From: Ottelia alismoides
Lineage: Eukaryota > Streptophyta > Magnoliopsida > Alismatales > Hydrocharitaceae
NCBI GenBank assembly: GCA_037367405.1
Contig: JAZKJV010010752.1
Span: 1-64,000 of the forward strand
DNA: 64,000 bases
Direction: 5' to 3'
Position numbers and translations under genes: made by a program. Below the pieces are notes generated by a model that searched no databases, was not told the DNA's origin, and saw only the letters and a list, made by a program, of their open reading frames with translations. Below are positions 11,801-23,445 of this stretch, one piece after another. Each line of letters begins with the position of its first letter. The stretch's first letter is position 1.

Positions 11801-12675
11801 ATAGTAAAATACCTCTAAAAATTCCAAAAAAAATTACCTAGTGTCTATTTTATCCTCTTTTAGTGTCAGTCCAAAAACCACTAAAAATCTCAAAAGAAAA
11901 ACCTTAAAAATTCGAAAAGACTCAAAACTTCCAAAAAATTCTAAAAATCAAGAAAAACTCCAAAAAATACAAACTCAACTCCTGTTTGTTGTATATTTCA
12001 GTAGATTTATTTGAAAATTAGTGTGAAAACTTTTGAGTACTGGTCGCTATTTTTAAATCCCATTTTATTCACAGCCAGCTCTTGTTTCACTGTTGACTTA
12101 TTGCAGTAATTAAAAATACCAAAAACACCTTGAAAAACCTCCAAAAATCACAAAAACAGTAGAAAATCATAAAAATATCAAAAAGATTTTATTTCTGAAT
12201 TTTTGGATATTTTTGCACAGTTTTATAAATATTTTATCTTGTCTTGTATTACATTGTCTTTAAATTCCAATATTGAAAAAGAAAAAGAAAAATATAAAAT
12301 ATAAAATTATAAAAATCGGAAAATTAAAAATCAAAATACAAAACTAAAAAATTAAAATTAAAAAAAATTAAAAATTAAAAACCCACAAAAATTGTAGTTG
12401 CTTGCTTGCTTAGTGTAGACACTTCACATACACATTCACTTGAGCACAATTTCGTGAATTACCCTGCTTGCTCCCTGTGTTCGAACTCTCTGCATACTTG
12501 TCACTATACACCATTTGTGCAGAGTTAAAAATAAATTTTAACTCCACATTAGTTCTAATTTATTGATCTTTAGTGTGGGTTAATTGTTGACTTTAATCGA
12601 GATTTGTGTGGTTGACACTTCGACTGAGTTCACGCTTTGTGTTGAACTTAAGACCACCTAATTCCGGTTAAATAA
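8852..12675 (+). mobile_element. Athila-family solo LTR with ATACA target duplication
   Basis: It starts TGATGAATCCAC and is about 3.8 kb long, colinear with the 5' LTR at 26199-29847 throughout (start block, AGGAATAAAGTAGGGGGAG block, the 28-bp palindrome, GC-rich middle, A-rich U5-like end). The 5 bp before it (8847-8851, ATACA) recur right after it (12676-12680). The chromovirus RT reading picks up after the repeat where it was interrupted. There is no PBS or internal domain, so it is a solo LTR left by recombination. The 3' terminal dinucleotide does not read CA, so the last few bases have mutated or the end is off by a few bases. Confidence 0.88.
10003..10030. promoter_or_regulatory. 28-bp perfect palindrome with CCACGTGG core in LTR
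   Basis: CCTGGTTGGTCCAC is followed immediately by its exact reverse complement, giving a 28-bp perfect palindrome centred on the G-box core CACGTG. The same 28 bp is intact in the Athila-2 LTR (27348-27375) and decayed in the Athila-1 LTR (about 53512). CACGTG is the classical plant bZIP/bHLH binding core. A regulatory role in the LTR is inferred. Confidence 0.55.
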
Positions 12676-12680
12676 ATACA

Positions 12681-14340
12681 CTTCAAGAGCATAAGTAGTA
12701 TGCTAAGTTGAACAAATGTGAGTATATCAAATCTTATTCCTTGGGCATATCATTTCTGGAGCAGGTATCACAGTTAACCCTACGAACATTGAGGAATTTA
12801 TGTCTTGGGAACATCCTAAAACAGTTACTCAAATTCAGAGTTTCCTTCAACTCGCAGGCTATTACAGACGATTAGTCAGTGACTTTTCCCAAGTTCTTCC
12901 CTTGACACAATTGACATAGAAGAGAGTTCTATTCAGTTTGAATGAATCATGCGAACAAGCCTTCAGGACATTGAAGGAAAGACTGACGACTGTGCCTATC
13001 TTTGCGCTTCCTTCAGGCACCCAGGATTATGCTGTATATACAGATGCTGCAAGAAATGGTTTAGGAACGGTTCCAAGTCATGTGAGTGTTTATGCATCAC
13101 ATCAATTGAGTTTGCATGAGCGGAATTACCCTCGTCCGTGACTTAGAATTGACAATAATTGGTTTTGCCTTGAAAAATCCGACACCACTATCTCTATAAG
13201 GTGAATTTCAAGATTTTCGTAGATTGCAAGAATTTGAAGAACGCCTTTGTTCAGAAGGAGATAAACATGATACGATGTCTTACCATTCTGGTAAAGAAAC
13301 ATGGTGGCAGATGCGCTTAGAAGGAAAGCTCATGCACATACGACAAACTAGCTATTCACGTGGGATGTACTCACAAGCTTTGATTAATTAGCATCCATAT
13401 GAGAGTGCATCTATATATACTGTCGTGCCTCAGCTATTCAGTGGTCTTTAGAATTGCATATTAGAAGGTCAGAGATCAAGTCCTTGGATTTTAGACAAAT
13501 ACATGCGTGCTAACGAGGACAAAAGTGATAATTTGTGGATACTAAATCTACTTTACGAAAGGATGGCTACATCGTTGTGTCCAACGATGAGCAATTGCCT
13601 AGAGATCCTTGATGAGGCACGCAGCTCACAACGGTCTTCTCATCCTGGCAGTACAGAAATGTATCGTAATCTGCGTCAACATTCTGACGGATCGGGATGA
13701 AGCGTGATGCAGGACATCATATTAGCAGATGCTTGACCTGTCAGATGGTCAAGGTTGAGCATAGAAGACCACCATGATTATAATAGTATCTCCCCATTCC
13801 CAAGTAAAAGTGGGAGAGTACATTAATGAAGTTTGTTACTAGACTACCGAGGACACCATGGTGACCACAATGCTTTTGGACCGTTGAAAGATTGATCAAG
13901 TCAGTTCATTTCATACCTGTCAGCATAACTTACACTCCATCTAGGTTGGCTAGATTGCATGTGCAGATCATTATCAGGTTTCATAATATACCACGTGAGG
14001 TAGTGTCTGACAGAGACTTGATGGCTTACATCTCACTATTGGCACTAATTCTTGTCAGCACTACAAACAGAGCTGAAGATGAATTATGCGTACCATCTAC
14101 GGGTTGACAGACAAAGCAAACACAATATTCAGATACTAGGAATTACTTCGTCCACACATCCTTGCGTGAAAAGGATCCTGTAAGGATCACATACCGTTGG
14201 TGGAGTTCTTGTACAACAACAACCAAAATTTTAGTATTGGAATGGCACCGACATGATGTCAAAAAGACAATATGTGATACCGATGCAGACATGCGGGCAA
14301 GATATCGCAACTCTTTCAGCTAATTATCAAAACAAGCCCA
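12681..14340 (+). pseudogene. Chromovirus pol: RT end, RNase H and integrase remnant
   Basis: The chromovirus pol resumes after the solo LTR with YAKLNKCEY, then Q.QSFLQLAGYYRRLVSDFS, CEQAFRTLKERLTTVPIFAL, YAVYTDAARNGLG and HERNYPR (RNase H). Farther on come EILDEARSS, HPGSTEMYRNLRQ, CQMVKVEHRRP (integrase zinc finger), KSVHFIPVSITYTPSRLARL and REVVSDRD (integrase core). The integrase end and any chromodomain are too decayed to read. There are many stops and frame changes. The motif wording is Tekay/Del-like chromovirus, clearly different from the Athila pol to its left. Confidence 0.85.
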
Positions 14341-14501
14341 TTTAATTATATATATTAAAAGATTATGGCTTGTTCTCTCTTTGAGGTTTTTATGGGTTCA
14401 AAACCCTTTGAGGTTTTTATGACCAGATGAGATCCAAACAAGACACAAAGTAATCTTGACTCGAGTCTCGGGGACGAGACTCCCTTTGAGGTTTTTATAT
14501 T
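14341..14501 (+). other. Chromovirus 3' end with repeated CTTTGAGGTTTTTAT motif
   Basis: CTTTGAGGTTTTTAT occurs three times (from about 14378, 14405 and 14483). Between the second and third lies GAGTCTCGGGGACGAGACTC, reminiscent of the FEDE..RGDE-type coding end found just before the 3' LTR of chromoviruses. The third copy directly precedes the LTR start TGTAACATCC at 14502. No clear polypurine tract remains. Confidence 0.5.
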
Positions 14502-17500
14502 TGTAACATCCAAATCTGCACAAACCCGAACCCGACCCGATTAGAGTCCGTATAACTCAATAAAGTTACTAATCGGTGTTAAATAACATAAATCGATCAA
14601 TTGATCGTGAATTAAAAGTCGTTCGGGCGAAATCGATCAAAAATCGATCGCACCGTAATGCGTGACCGAAAAAGCCACGACGCAAATCGGGAAACCGCGA
14701 AATAAACCGAGACCACCCAAAACTCCGATTCGATGAAATAAGATCAACGGAATCGATCGTTCGTCGATCGGAGGTCGTTTCGTATTTTAAAACCGCAAAA
14801 TTTAGCCATAAACCAAAACCGTATTTCGGAAATTTCGGAGATTCATCTTCAATCCGAAGTATATGAATATTATACTCATTTTGATCGTCATTCAGAGACG
14901 ATCGAAACGAGCTATTGTACATCAAAATCCGACACTCGAGGTGCGAATGCGGGCGATTTTGATGTCTCAAAAAAAAACAAAAGAAACTAATTAAATAAAT
15001 AAAGTTCTGCTGTACAGACAACAGACTAATAACCAGTGACATTTGGCCTTTTCTTCCTCCACATGGCTTTGTACGTGTATCCAATTGCCAAACAAAACCC
15101 CCTCTCTTAGCATATATATATATATATATGCACCAACTCACTTCTTTTTTTCCCCTCCTAATCTCCAGCCGAAGAAGCCCCTCCTCAGCCCTCCTTCCTG
15201 CGCAGGTTGTTGTCCAAGCAATTGGACAGCAAGCTGCTGCCTTTCCCCATTCATGTTGAGTTGCTACAGGTAGCAGCACATGCTACTGCCCTGCAGTTGC
15301 AGCTGGAGCAGCTCTCCCTGCCCTGGAAGCTACTGGAATCTCCTCCATTCCTGCTGCAGTTAGCATCCAATTTAAGCTACTGCATGTTTGAATCTAAGCA
15401 ATTGATCCAAGTTGATGCTCCTTGCTTTCGAAGTCACTGCATGTTGATTTTCATCTCCAAAATTGAAGATCTTCAAGGTACAATCTTTCCCTTGTCTCTT
15501 TATTTTCTCTCCATTTGCTTCAACCATAGAAGCCAAGCTTCTCCAACCTTGTTACATCATGCAGCCATCACCAACTGTTGTTGTGATGTTTTTTTTTCCA
15601 TTAAAGCTACCTCAAGCTTCAACCAAATTGGAAGTTGCTGAAGCTCCCAACCACTGTTGCATGCTGGGCATTCAAATTCCAGCAAAGTTTGGAAGGGTTT
15701 GAAGCTCCACTGCAGCTTAGCTGCTGTCCAAGCAGATGAACAATCGTCTATTGCTATCTTGGAGTTGCTGCATGCAGGATTTTCATCTAAATATTGAAGA
15801 TTTTCCAAGTACAATCTAAAACCCCCTCTTGCTGCCTTCCATGCATAATTCAGCTTAATAATTTGTCTCCTAAGTTGAATAAGAATACAAAGTTTAGATG
15901 GAGATCATCAAAATTATAAGCATCACAGTGTTTAGACTTTTGAAGTGAGGTCTTTGGATGGCAAAAAGGATATTGATCTTCATCTTGCTTGATTTGGGCT
16001 TTTCCCTTAGTCCTTTCACATATAAACTTCTTCTAGAAATGTGGAACTTTCGATCTTGTATGAAGAGGAAAACAGTATCGTAAAGGCTGTGCATGTTGTA
16101 TTAGGTGTAGCCTAATCCTTGCATATATATATATATATATAAATAGTTTAAAAAATGAACTTTTGGTTTTATTTTGTTGGAGGGTGGCATGAGTACTTTG
16201 ATGGTCATCTTCCTCAAGGGCTTTCATCTCATTTTGTACAAACTTCAGCCATTCCTAAACATTCCTACATGATGTGATATAATCATGAAGATTTTATCAT
16301 TATTAAATTTAAGATAGCTATTGTTCTCTTCTTATATCCAGCTTACTGAGATAACTTCACAGTTTTTCCTCCATATGAGATAACCACTATCCTCTTCGGC
16401 TCGTCGCAATAATTGTTCAACATCTAATAAGATCATCACATTATGATTCTCACAAATACATTCCTGTTGGTGATCTCCTGGATACTTAGTTAATATCCTA
16501 TTTGTTTAGACTTTAGTGATCATGCATGATTTTGAATTCTTTTATTAATATGGTGTTATTAAGTTAGAAAATATAAATCATGTGTTATATGAATTTGTTT
16601 TATTGGATTATTAACATGATATAAAAAAAATCTTTTCCTAAATTTGAGCACTCTCCACTTTCACAGTGACATTTCTATGTAAGAATTGGTTCTCTGATTG
16701 TCTTATGTTTGTATACAACCTTTAGGCACTGGTTATCTGGGTTCTACATTCTTAAATTATCACTTAGTTTTGAATGCAGAAATGCATCTCATACTATCAT
16801 CAACTATTAAAGATTTTGTGAAATTCTAACAAGTTTTCTAAGAAACTAGGATCTTTTAAGAAGGATAACATTCTTGATTCTATAAGGGCATCCTATATCA
16901 TCTGTGAGCATACAAACTTAAATGACATTTAGTTGAAGAATTGTTAACATATGTATACTCCTGTTATAAATTTTTGGTGCTCGATAAATTGATTTTTTTA
17001 AAAATTTGGATGTATATTTCTTTTAAACCTATTTAACCTTTATATTTTGGATAACCATTTGATCATGCTTTTGATTAAGCTAATTTGAGTATGAGAATTC
17101 TGACGGAGTAACCTACAGTTTTGTTTAAGTTTTATATTCTTCTGTAACTTGTAATGATTATTATACAAACCAAGAAGTACTCCACTAAAGTAAGTGTTAA
17201 ATAAGAAAGATAGAATCTTGATATCTAATCAAACTTAGATCCAGATCTAATAAATATGTGATGACCTCGAAACTTTAGAAGTGATGAACATATGACCACG
17301 GAGATCCATCATCTTCATAAATTAATCCTTTAAGTATACCCTACTAACCTTAGATCAATATTGATAACACTAAAGACGAAATGCCTAAATCTGTCAAGAA
17401 AGGATGAGGAATTGTGCTAGTGATGATGAATCAGTGTTGAATTATAATTAAGAGTGCCAGTCATGGTGACCTTTACACCTGACTGTGCGAGGGCGCGGTG

Positions 17501-17846
17501 ACCCTCAACTGGGCGGGAGATAGGAAGCCTAGTTAGGGCAGCGGCCGCTTGATGCGCGGGTCTAGGATCCCAGTCTCTTTCTCGGTTTTTCGCGAGCGCT
17601 CGCAGTTTTTACGCCTCTCTGGGATCCACAGGCTTTCTTTTAAAGACCAGTTCCGCTGACCCTTGTTCTTTAGGGTACCTAGGCTGGAGGACCCTTGGTT
17701 TTAGTTTTTCGAGCTCGTTAGCCCGTACCGGTCGGGCCGGTTTTTCTTTTAGAGCGACTTTTCTAGAGAGTCTCTCTCACCCGTCTCAGTGGCGTAGTTT
17801 TGGAGTAGACCTATCCCTCTATTGGACTGCCTTTCAATTAGAGGGC
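14502..17846 (+). repeat. Left arm of 8-kb palindrome, opening with chromovirus 3' LTR
   Basis: It begins TGTAACATCC, the usual start of chromovirus LTRs, directly after the pol 3' end. From 14505 to 17846 it is matched by an almost identical inverted copy at 19167-22504. It holds two (TA)n tracts (about 15113-15129 and 16121-16140), pyrimidine-rich leader-like sequence and a GC-rich block with rare-cutter-like sites (17480-17760). Several open frames of 65-236 codons occur, but they have no recognised domain and lie in repeat DNA. Compared with the right arm, a one-base difference in a T run near 15595 breaks a frame that stays open over there. How far the chromovirus LTR itself extends is unresolved. 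Confidence is high for the repeat, moderate for its identity. Confidence 0.75.
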
Positions 17847-19166
17847 CCATAACCCACAGGTCCCAAGATCGAAACCTGGCTCTGATACCAAACTGTGAGG
17901 CCCGCTCCTTAACGGATCTGGATACCCGTTTACATATCACTCGTAGTATCATGTTCGTTCAAGATCACATTAGAGTACTGCAAACTAAGGGAACTTTTTT
18001 TTGGTTCTTTATACAGATGACATTCGCAAATTTAATAACAAGCCACAGGACTACACTATGTCACTATTATTTTGCAAAATTTTCCATATCAGTGTAACAA
18101 CAGAAATTGTATTATGTACACGCATCCCAATTATAGCAGAAGAGAAATAAAAAGCATATAATATTTTGAATAAACTATAGCATGCGTACCTGATAATTGT
18201 AACTGTAGAAGCTGATGTTCAATTCTCCCAATACAATGATGCAGGTATCTTGCCTGCAATCCATGGAATAGGGAGAAAAGAACATCAACAAACGTTGAGT
18301 ACATCTAATTTATTAAATTTAACAGGAATTTAATGGTTCCAAAAGAAAGCAAGTAATTTGACCTTGACAATTAAAATTTAAAGCTACTTGCAATGAAACA
18401 GGCTTTCAAGTTGTTTGGTATGTAAAACTCCATTCTACTCATCCTACACTAATTACCCACATTAATCATTGATATACAAACATCATATGATCCATATTTA
18501 AGTCATTGCCTTTCTATTTGAGAATGTGAATGATGAGACTCTGATATGATCATTATCTCTATTAAATGCTTATAATGATGATTAATAATCTTGTGGATTG
18601 ATCATAGTAAGGGTATATGATGGATCCGGGGTTTTGATTCTTTTCATGTTGATTTTCTCAAGCTTAGTGGATAGTCTGTGGTCTTGGTCTAGGTAAGACC
18701 TCACACTATGACTCTAAGGTAGTAAGGAAGCCTTAGGGTTGGGGTGCCTCCGTAGGCATGCGGTGGAGTAAAATGCATCCTAACTAAGTTCCCAACACGT
18801 CCACTAGCTATTTCAACCAACTGTGATAGTAGCTTGTAGTCTGATAAGGATGATTTTCATGATATGGTTTTTTCTCTTTGTCAGGAATTATTGGCAGAAA
18901 AGTAACTAGTTCAACGGAAACCAACTCAATTGTAACCAAGCTTTCATGTAACCAATTTAACTGTAATTCAACTTTAGCCAAACTCAATTGTGACTCAATC
19001 CAATCTCAAATGTAACTTTTCCAAATTCAATTGTAATTGATTCAGATGTAGCCATAGAAGATTCAGATGTATACATGGATGATTCGGATGTAGCATCGCC
19101 AAGTCTGATGGCGAAAGTAAACAAAACTCAAGCGGTGAGGAAGCCTACAAAAGGCTCTTCCGTCTC
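17847..19166. other. Palindrome spacer, no gene recognised
   Basis: Unique sequence between the arms. Its left end has a minus-strand PBS-like site (17875-17890) followed by an LTR-end-like TGTGAGGCCC at 17894. From about 18895 to 19095 degenerate repeats of CAATTGTAAC and GATTCAGATGTAGC type recur; in one frame the last part reads IDSDVA, EDSDVY, DDSDVA. I see no transposase, RT or RNA gene in the rest. Confidence 0.5.
17875..17890 (-). other. tRNA-iMet-type primer binding site (minus strand)
   Basis: On the minus strand this reads TGGTATCAGAGCCAGG, the primer site matching initiator-Met tRNA used by many plant LTR retrotransposons; the same 16 bases serve the copia at 39378-49975. Three bases away on the plus strand is TGTGAGGCCC, which on the minus strand is an LTR end in CACA. 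So a minus-strand retroelement with its 5' LTR to the right probably contributed the inner part of the left arm. No LTR partner was found. Confidence 0.6.
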
Positions 19167-22100
19167 GCCCTCTAATTGAAAGGCGGTCCAATAGAGGGAT
19201 ATGTCTACTCCAAAACTACGCCACTGAGACGGGTGAGAGAGACTCTCTAGAAAAGTCGCTCTAAAAGAAAAACCTGCCCGACCGGTTCGGGCTAACGAGC
19301 TCGAAAAACTAAAACCAAGGGTCCTCCAGCCTAGGTACCCTAAAGAACAAGGGTCAGCGGAACTGGTCTTTAAAAGAAAGCCTGTGGATCCCAGAGAGGC
19401 GTAAAAACTGCGAGCGCTCGCGAAAAACCGAGAAAGAGACTGGGATCCTAGACCCGCGCATCAAGCGGCCGCTGCCCTAACTGGGCTTCCTATCTCCCGC
19501 CCAGTTGAGGGTCACCGCGCCCTCGCACAGTCAGGTGTAAAGGTCACCATGACTGGCACTCTTAATTATAATTCAACACTGATTCATCATCACTAGCACA
19601 ATTCCTCATCCTTTCTTGACAGATTTAGGCATTTCGTCTTTAGTGTTATCAATATTGATCTAAGGTTAGTAGGGTATACTTAAAGGATTAATTTATGAAG
19701 ATGATGGATCTCCGTGGTCATATGTTCATCACTTCTAAAGTTTCGAGGTCATCACATATTTATTAGATCTGGATCTAAGTTTGATTAGATATCAAGATTC
19801 TATCTTTCTTATTTAACACTTACTTTAGTGGAGTACTTCTTGGTTTGTATAATAATCATTACAAGTTACAGAAGAATATAAAACTTAAACAAAACTGTAG
19901 GTTACTCCGTCAGAATTCTCATACTCAAATTAGCTTAATCAAAAGCATGATCAAATGGTTATCCAAAATATAAAGGTTAAATAGGTTTAAAAGAAATATA
20001 CATCCAAATTTTTAAAAAAATCAATTTATCGAGCACCAAAAATTTATAACAGGAGTATACATATGTTAACAATTCTTCAACTAAATGTCATTTAAGTTTG
20101 TATGCTCACAGATGATATAGGATGCCCTTATAGAATCAAGAATGTTATCCTTCTTAAAAGATCCTAGTTTCTTAGAAAACTTGTTAGAATTTCACAAAAT
20201 CTTTAATAGTTGATGATAGTATGAGATGCATTTCTGCATTCAAAACTAAGTGATAATTTAAGAATGTAGAACCCAGATAACCAGTGCCTAAAGGTTGTAT
20301 ACAAACATAAGACAATCAGAGAACCAATTCTTACATAGAAATGTCACTGTGAAAGTGGAGAGTGCTCAAATTTAGGAAAAGATTTTTTTTTATATCATGT
20401 TAATAATCCAATAAAACAAATTCATATAACACATGATTTATATTTTCTAACTTAATAACACCATATTAATAAAAGAATTCAAAATCATGCATGATCACTA
20501 AAGTCTAAACAAATAGGATATTAACTAAGTATCCAGGAGATCACCAACAGGAATGTATTTGTGAGAATCATAATGTGATGATCTTATTAGATGTTGAACA
20601 ATTATTGCGACGAGCCGAAGAGGATAGTGGTTATCTCATATGGAGGAAAAACTGTGAAGTTATCTCAGTAAGCTGGATATAAGAAGAGAACAATAGCTAT
20701 CTTAAATTTAATAATGATAAAATCTTCATGATTATCTCACATCATGTAGGAATGTTTAGGAATGGCTGAAGTTTGTACAAAATGAGATGAAAGCCCTTGA
20801 GGAAGATGACCATCAAAGTACTCATGCCACCCTCCAACAAAATAAAACCAAAAGTTCATTTTTTTAAACTATATATATATATATATATATATGCAAGGAT
20901 TAGGCTACACCTAATACAACATGCACAGCCTTTACGATACTGTTTTCCTCTTCATACAAGATCGAAAGTTCCACATTTCTAGAAGAAGTTTATATATGAA
21001 AGGACTAAGGGAAAAGCCCAAATCAAGCAAGATGAAGATCAATATCCTTTTTGCCATCCAAAGACCTCACTTCAAAAGTCTAAACACTGTGATGCTTATA
21101 ATTTTGATGATCTCCATCTAAACTTTGTATTCTTATTCAACTTAGGAGACAAATTATTAAGCTGAATTATGCATGGAAGGCAGCAAGAGGGGGTTTTAGA
21201 TTGTACTTGGAAAATCTTCAATATTTAGATGAAAATCCTGCATGCAGCAACTCCAAGATAGCAATAGACGATTGTTCATCTGCTTGGACAGCAGCTAAGC
21301 TGCAGTGGAGCTTCAAACCCTTCCAAACTTTGCTGGAATTTGAATGCCCAGCATGCAACAGTGGTTGGGAGCTTCAGCAACTTCCAATTTGGTTGAAGCT
21401 TGAGGTAGCTTTAATGGGAAAAAAACATCACAACAACAGTTGGTGATGGTTGCATGATGTAACAAGGTTGGAGAAGCTTGGCTTCTATGGTTGAAGCAAA
21501 TGGAGAGAAAATAGAGAGACAAGGGAAAGATTGTACCTTGAAGATCTTCAATTTTGGAGATGAAAATCAACATGCAGTGACTTCGAAAGCAAGGAGCATC
21601 AACTTGGATCAATTGCTTAGATTCAAACATGCAGTAGCTTAAATTGGATGCTAACTGCAGCAGGAATGGAGGAGATTCCAGTAGCTTCCAGGGCAGGGAG
21701 AGCTGCTCCAGCTGCAACTGCAGGGCAGTAGCATGTGTTGCTACCCGTAGCAACTCAACATGAATGGGGAAAGGCAGCAGCTTGCTGTCCAATTGCTTGG
21801 ACAACAACCTGCGCAGGAAGGAAGGCTGAGGAGGGGCTTCTTCGGCTGGAGATTAGGAGGGGAAAAAAAGAAGTGAGTTGGTGCATATATATATATGCTA
21901 AGAGAGGGGGTTTTGTTTGCCAATTGGATACACGTACAAAGCCATGTGGAGGAAGAAAAGGCCAAATGTCACTGGTTATTAGTCTGTTGTCTGTACAGCA
22001 GAACTTTATTTATTTAATTAGTTTCTTTTGTTTTTTTTTTGAGACATCAAAATCGCCCGCATTCGCACCTCGAGTGTCGGATTTTGATGTACAATAGCTC

Positions 22101-22504
22101 GTTTCGATCGTCTCTGAATGACGATCAAAATGAGTATAATATTCATATACTTCGGATTGAAGATGAATCTCCGAAATTTCCGAAATACGGTTTTGGTTTA
22201 TGGCTAAATTTTGCGGTTTTAAAATACGAAACGACCTCCGATCGACGAACGGTCGATTCCGTTGATCTTATTTCATCGAATCGGAGTTTTGGGTGGTCTC
22301 GGTTTATTTCGCGGTTTCCCGATTTGCATCGTGGCTTTTTCGGTCACGCATTACGGTGCGATCGATTTTTGATCGATTTCGCCCGAACGACTTTTAATTC
22401 ACGATCAATTGATCGATTTATGTTATTTAACACCGATTAGTAACTTTATTGAGTTATACGGACTCTAATCGGGTCGGGTTCGGGTTTGTGCAGATTTGGA
22501 TGTT
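19167..22504 (-). repeat. Right arm of 8-kb palindrome
   Basis: Reverse complement of 14505-17846, with roughly 1 percent differences in the stretches compared by eye plus small length changes in TA and T tracts. Its outer end stops at GGATGTT (22498-22504), three bases short of the TGT that opens the chromovirus LTR on the left, and then meets Athila-1 sequence. A short frame at about 20760-20813 (plus) reads EWLKFVQNEMKALEEDDH, which resembles the start of a copia RT; its mirror image is in the left arm. That resemblance is weak evidence. The 164-codon minus-strand frame at 21313-21807 has no known domain. Confidence 0.8.
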
Positions 22505-22795
22505 GACTCAGTCCAAGTGATCTACAATGATGCATCTTCCACAACTCCAGCGGCATCCAAAGATATGGATAATGCCTCTATAAAAATCTTTCTTTAGTGT
22601 TCTTTTCTTCTTTTCTTCTATTATTTTCTTCTGTTTATTTTCTTTCTTCTTGTCTTTTGTTTCATTCCTCTCAGTCATCACTGTTATACTTAGGATATGC
22701 TTCATCCTAAGTATAGGGGGGATGAGAGAAGTCGGTTGTTGATTTCTTGACCCCTCACATGTCTCCTCTCTTGTTGATATTCATGTCTATACTTA
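22505..22795 (+). mobile_element. Athila-1 3' region (left of CACTA)
   Basis: Pyrimidine-rich DNA with a stem-loop at 22684-22722 (TATACTTAGGA..TCCTAAGTATA followed by GGGGGG) and the left half of a second one (CTATACTTA, 22787-22795), whose right half lies beyond the CACTA element at 51016. The same stem-loop type forms an array in Athila-2 (33264-33920). That shared feature, and the 3' LTR found in register at 52229, assign this stretch to the Athila-1 backbone. Confidence 0.7.
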
Positions 22796-22825
22796 CACTA
22801 CAAAAAAGGCGGGATTGGCGTGCAC
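22796..22825 (+). repeat. CACTA left terminal inverted repeat
   Basis: It starts CACTACAAAAAAGGCGGG, the canonical CACTA-superfamily terminus, and ends in GGCGTGCAC. It pairs with 50983-51012 over 30 bp with two mismatches. Confidence 0.9.
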
Positions 22826-23075
22826 ATAAAGGCTCGTAATGTGCACGCCTAGTGCACGCCATGTGCACGCCCGACTGGTAGGTGAGCACATATACTCATT
22901 CAAGGCGTGCTTGCTTTTACGAGAGTCGCTCCGGCAGGTGGGCGAGCACATTGGGACGCTATGTGCTCGCCCGCTTGCTGGCGTGCACAGATGTGCTCAC
23001 CGCAATGATCGCCCCTATTAAATAGGGCGATCAATCACAGAGCACCTGCCGAGCACATGTGCTCGCCCAAACTGA
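22826..23075. repeat. CACTA left subterminal motif cluster
   Basis: Multiple copies of GTGCACGCC, GTGCTCGCCC and GAGCACATGTGCTC in both orientations. GAGCACATGTGCTC is a palindrome. In En/Spm elements, clustered subterminal repeats are bound by the TNPA/TNP1 protein; that role is inferred here. The same motif family clusters inside the right end. Confidence 0.8.
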
Positions 23076-23445
23076 TTTCCAGGAAAAAATTTATACAGGT
23101 TCGACGGAGTTTTGACGTCCCGTCGAAACTATATAGCATGCCAATAAACCACTGTAGGTACTTATCAGAGCTCGCTAAGTGTATATATAGTATACCAGTT
23201 CGTCAACTAAGATAACTAGCACTGACAAGTCAAAGTCACGCAATATACATAAACTTAGAAATAAACATTCAAATTTAACATCTAAATACTACAAATATAT
23301 GTTTGAAGCAACAACGACAAGTAAAATTACAACAAATTATATTATCAAAATTCATATAAACTAAAAGACGTGCTAAAAGTTTAACAACAATACAAATCAA
23401 TACCAACAACAATTTACTTCTTCTTTGATCTAAAAAATTTAGACA

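Noticed and set aside
14569..15279. 236-codon minus-strand frame in the left palindrome arm as a gene
   Set aside because: It crosses the LTR start and a TA microsatellite, is broken in the near-identical right arm, and has no recognisable domain.
21313..21807. 164-codon minus-strand frame as a conserved gene with a copy at 15207-15641
   Set aside because: The two are mirror copies in a palindrome, and one is frameshifted by a T-run change. Low-complexity Leu/Ser content and no domain. More likely LTR or leader sequence.
14505..22504. Mutator-type transposon with long terminal inverted repeats
   Set aside because: No 8-10 bp target duplication at the ends, no transposase in the spacer, and the left end coincides with a chromovirus LTR start.
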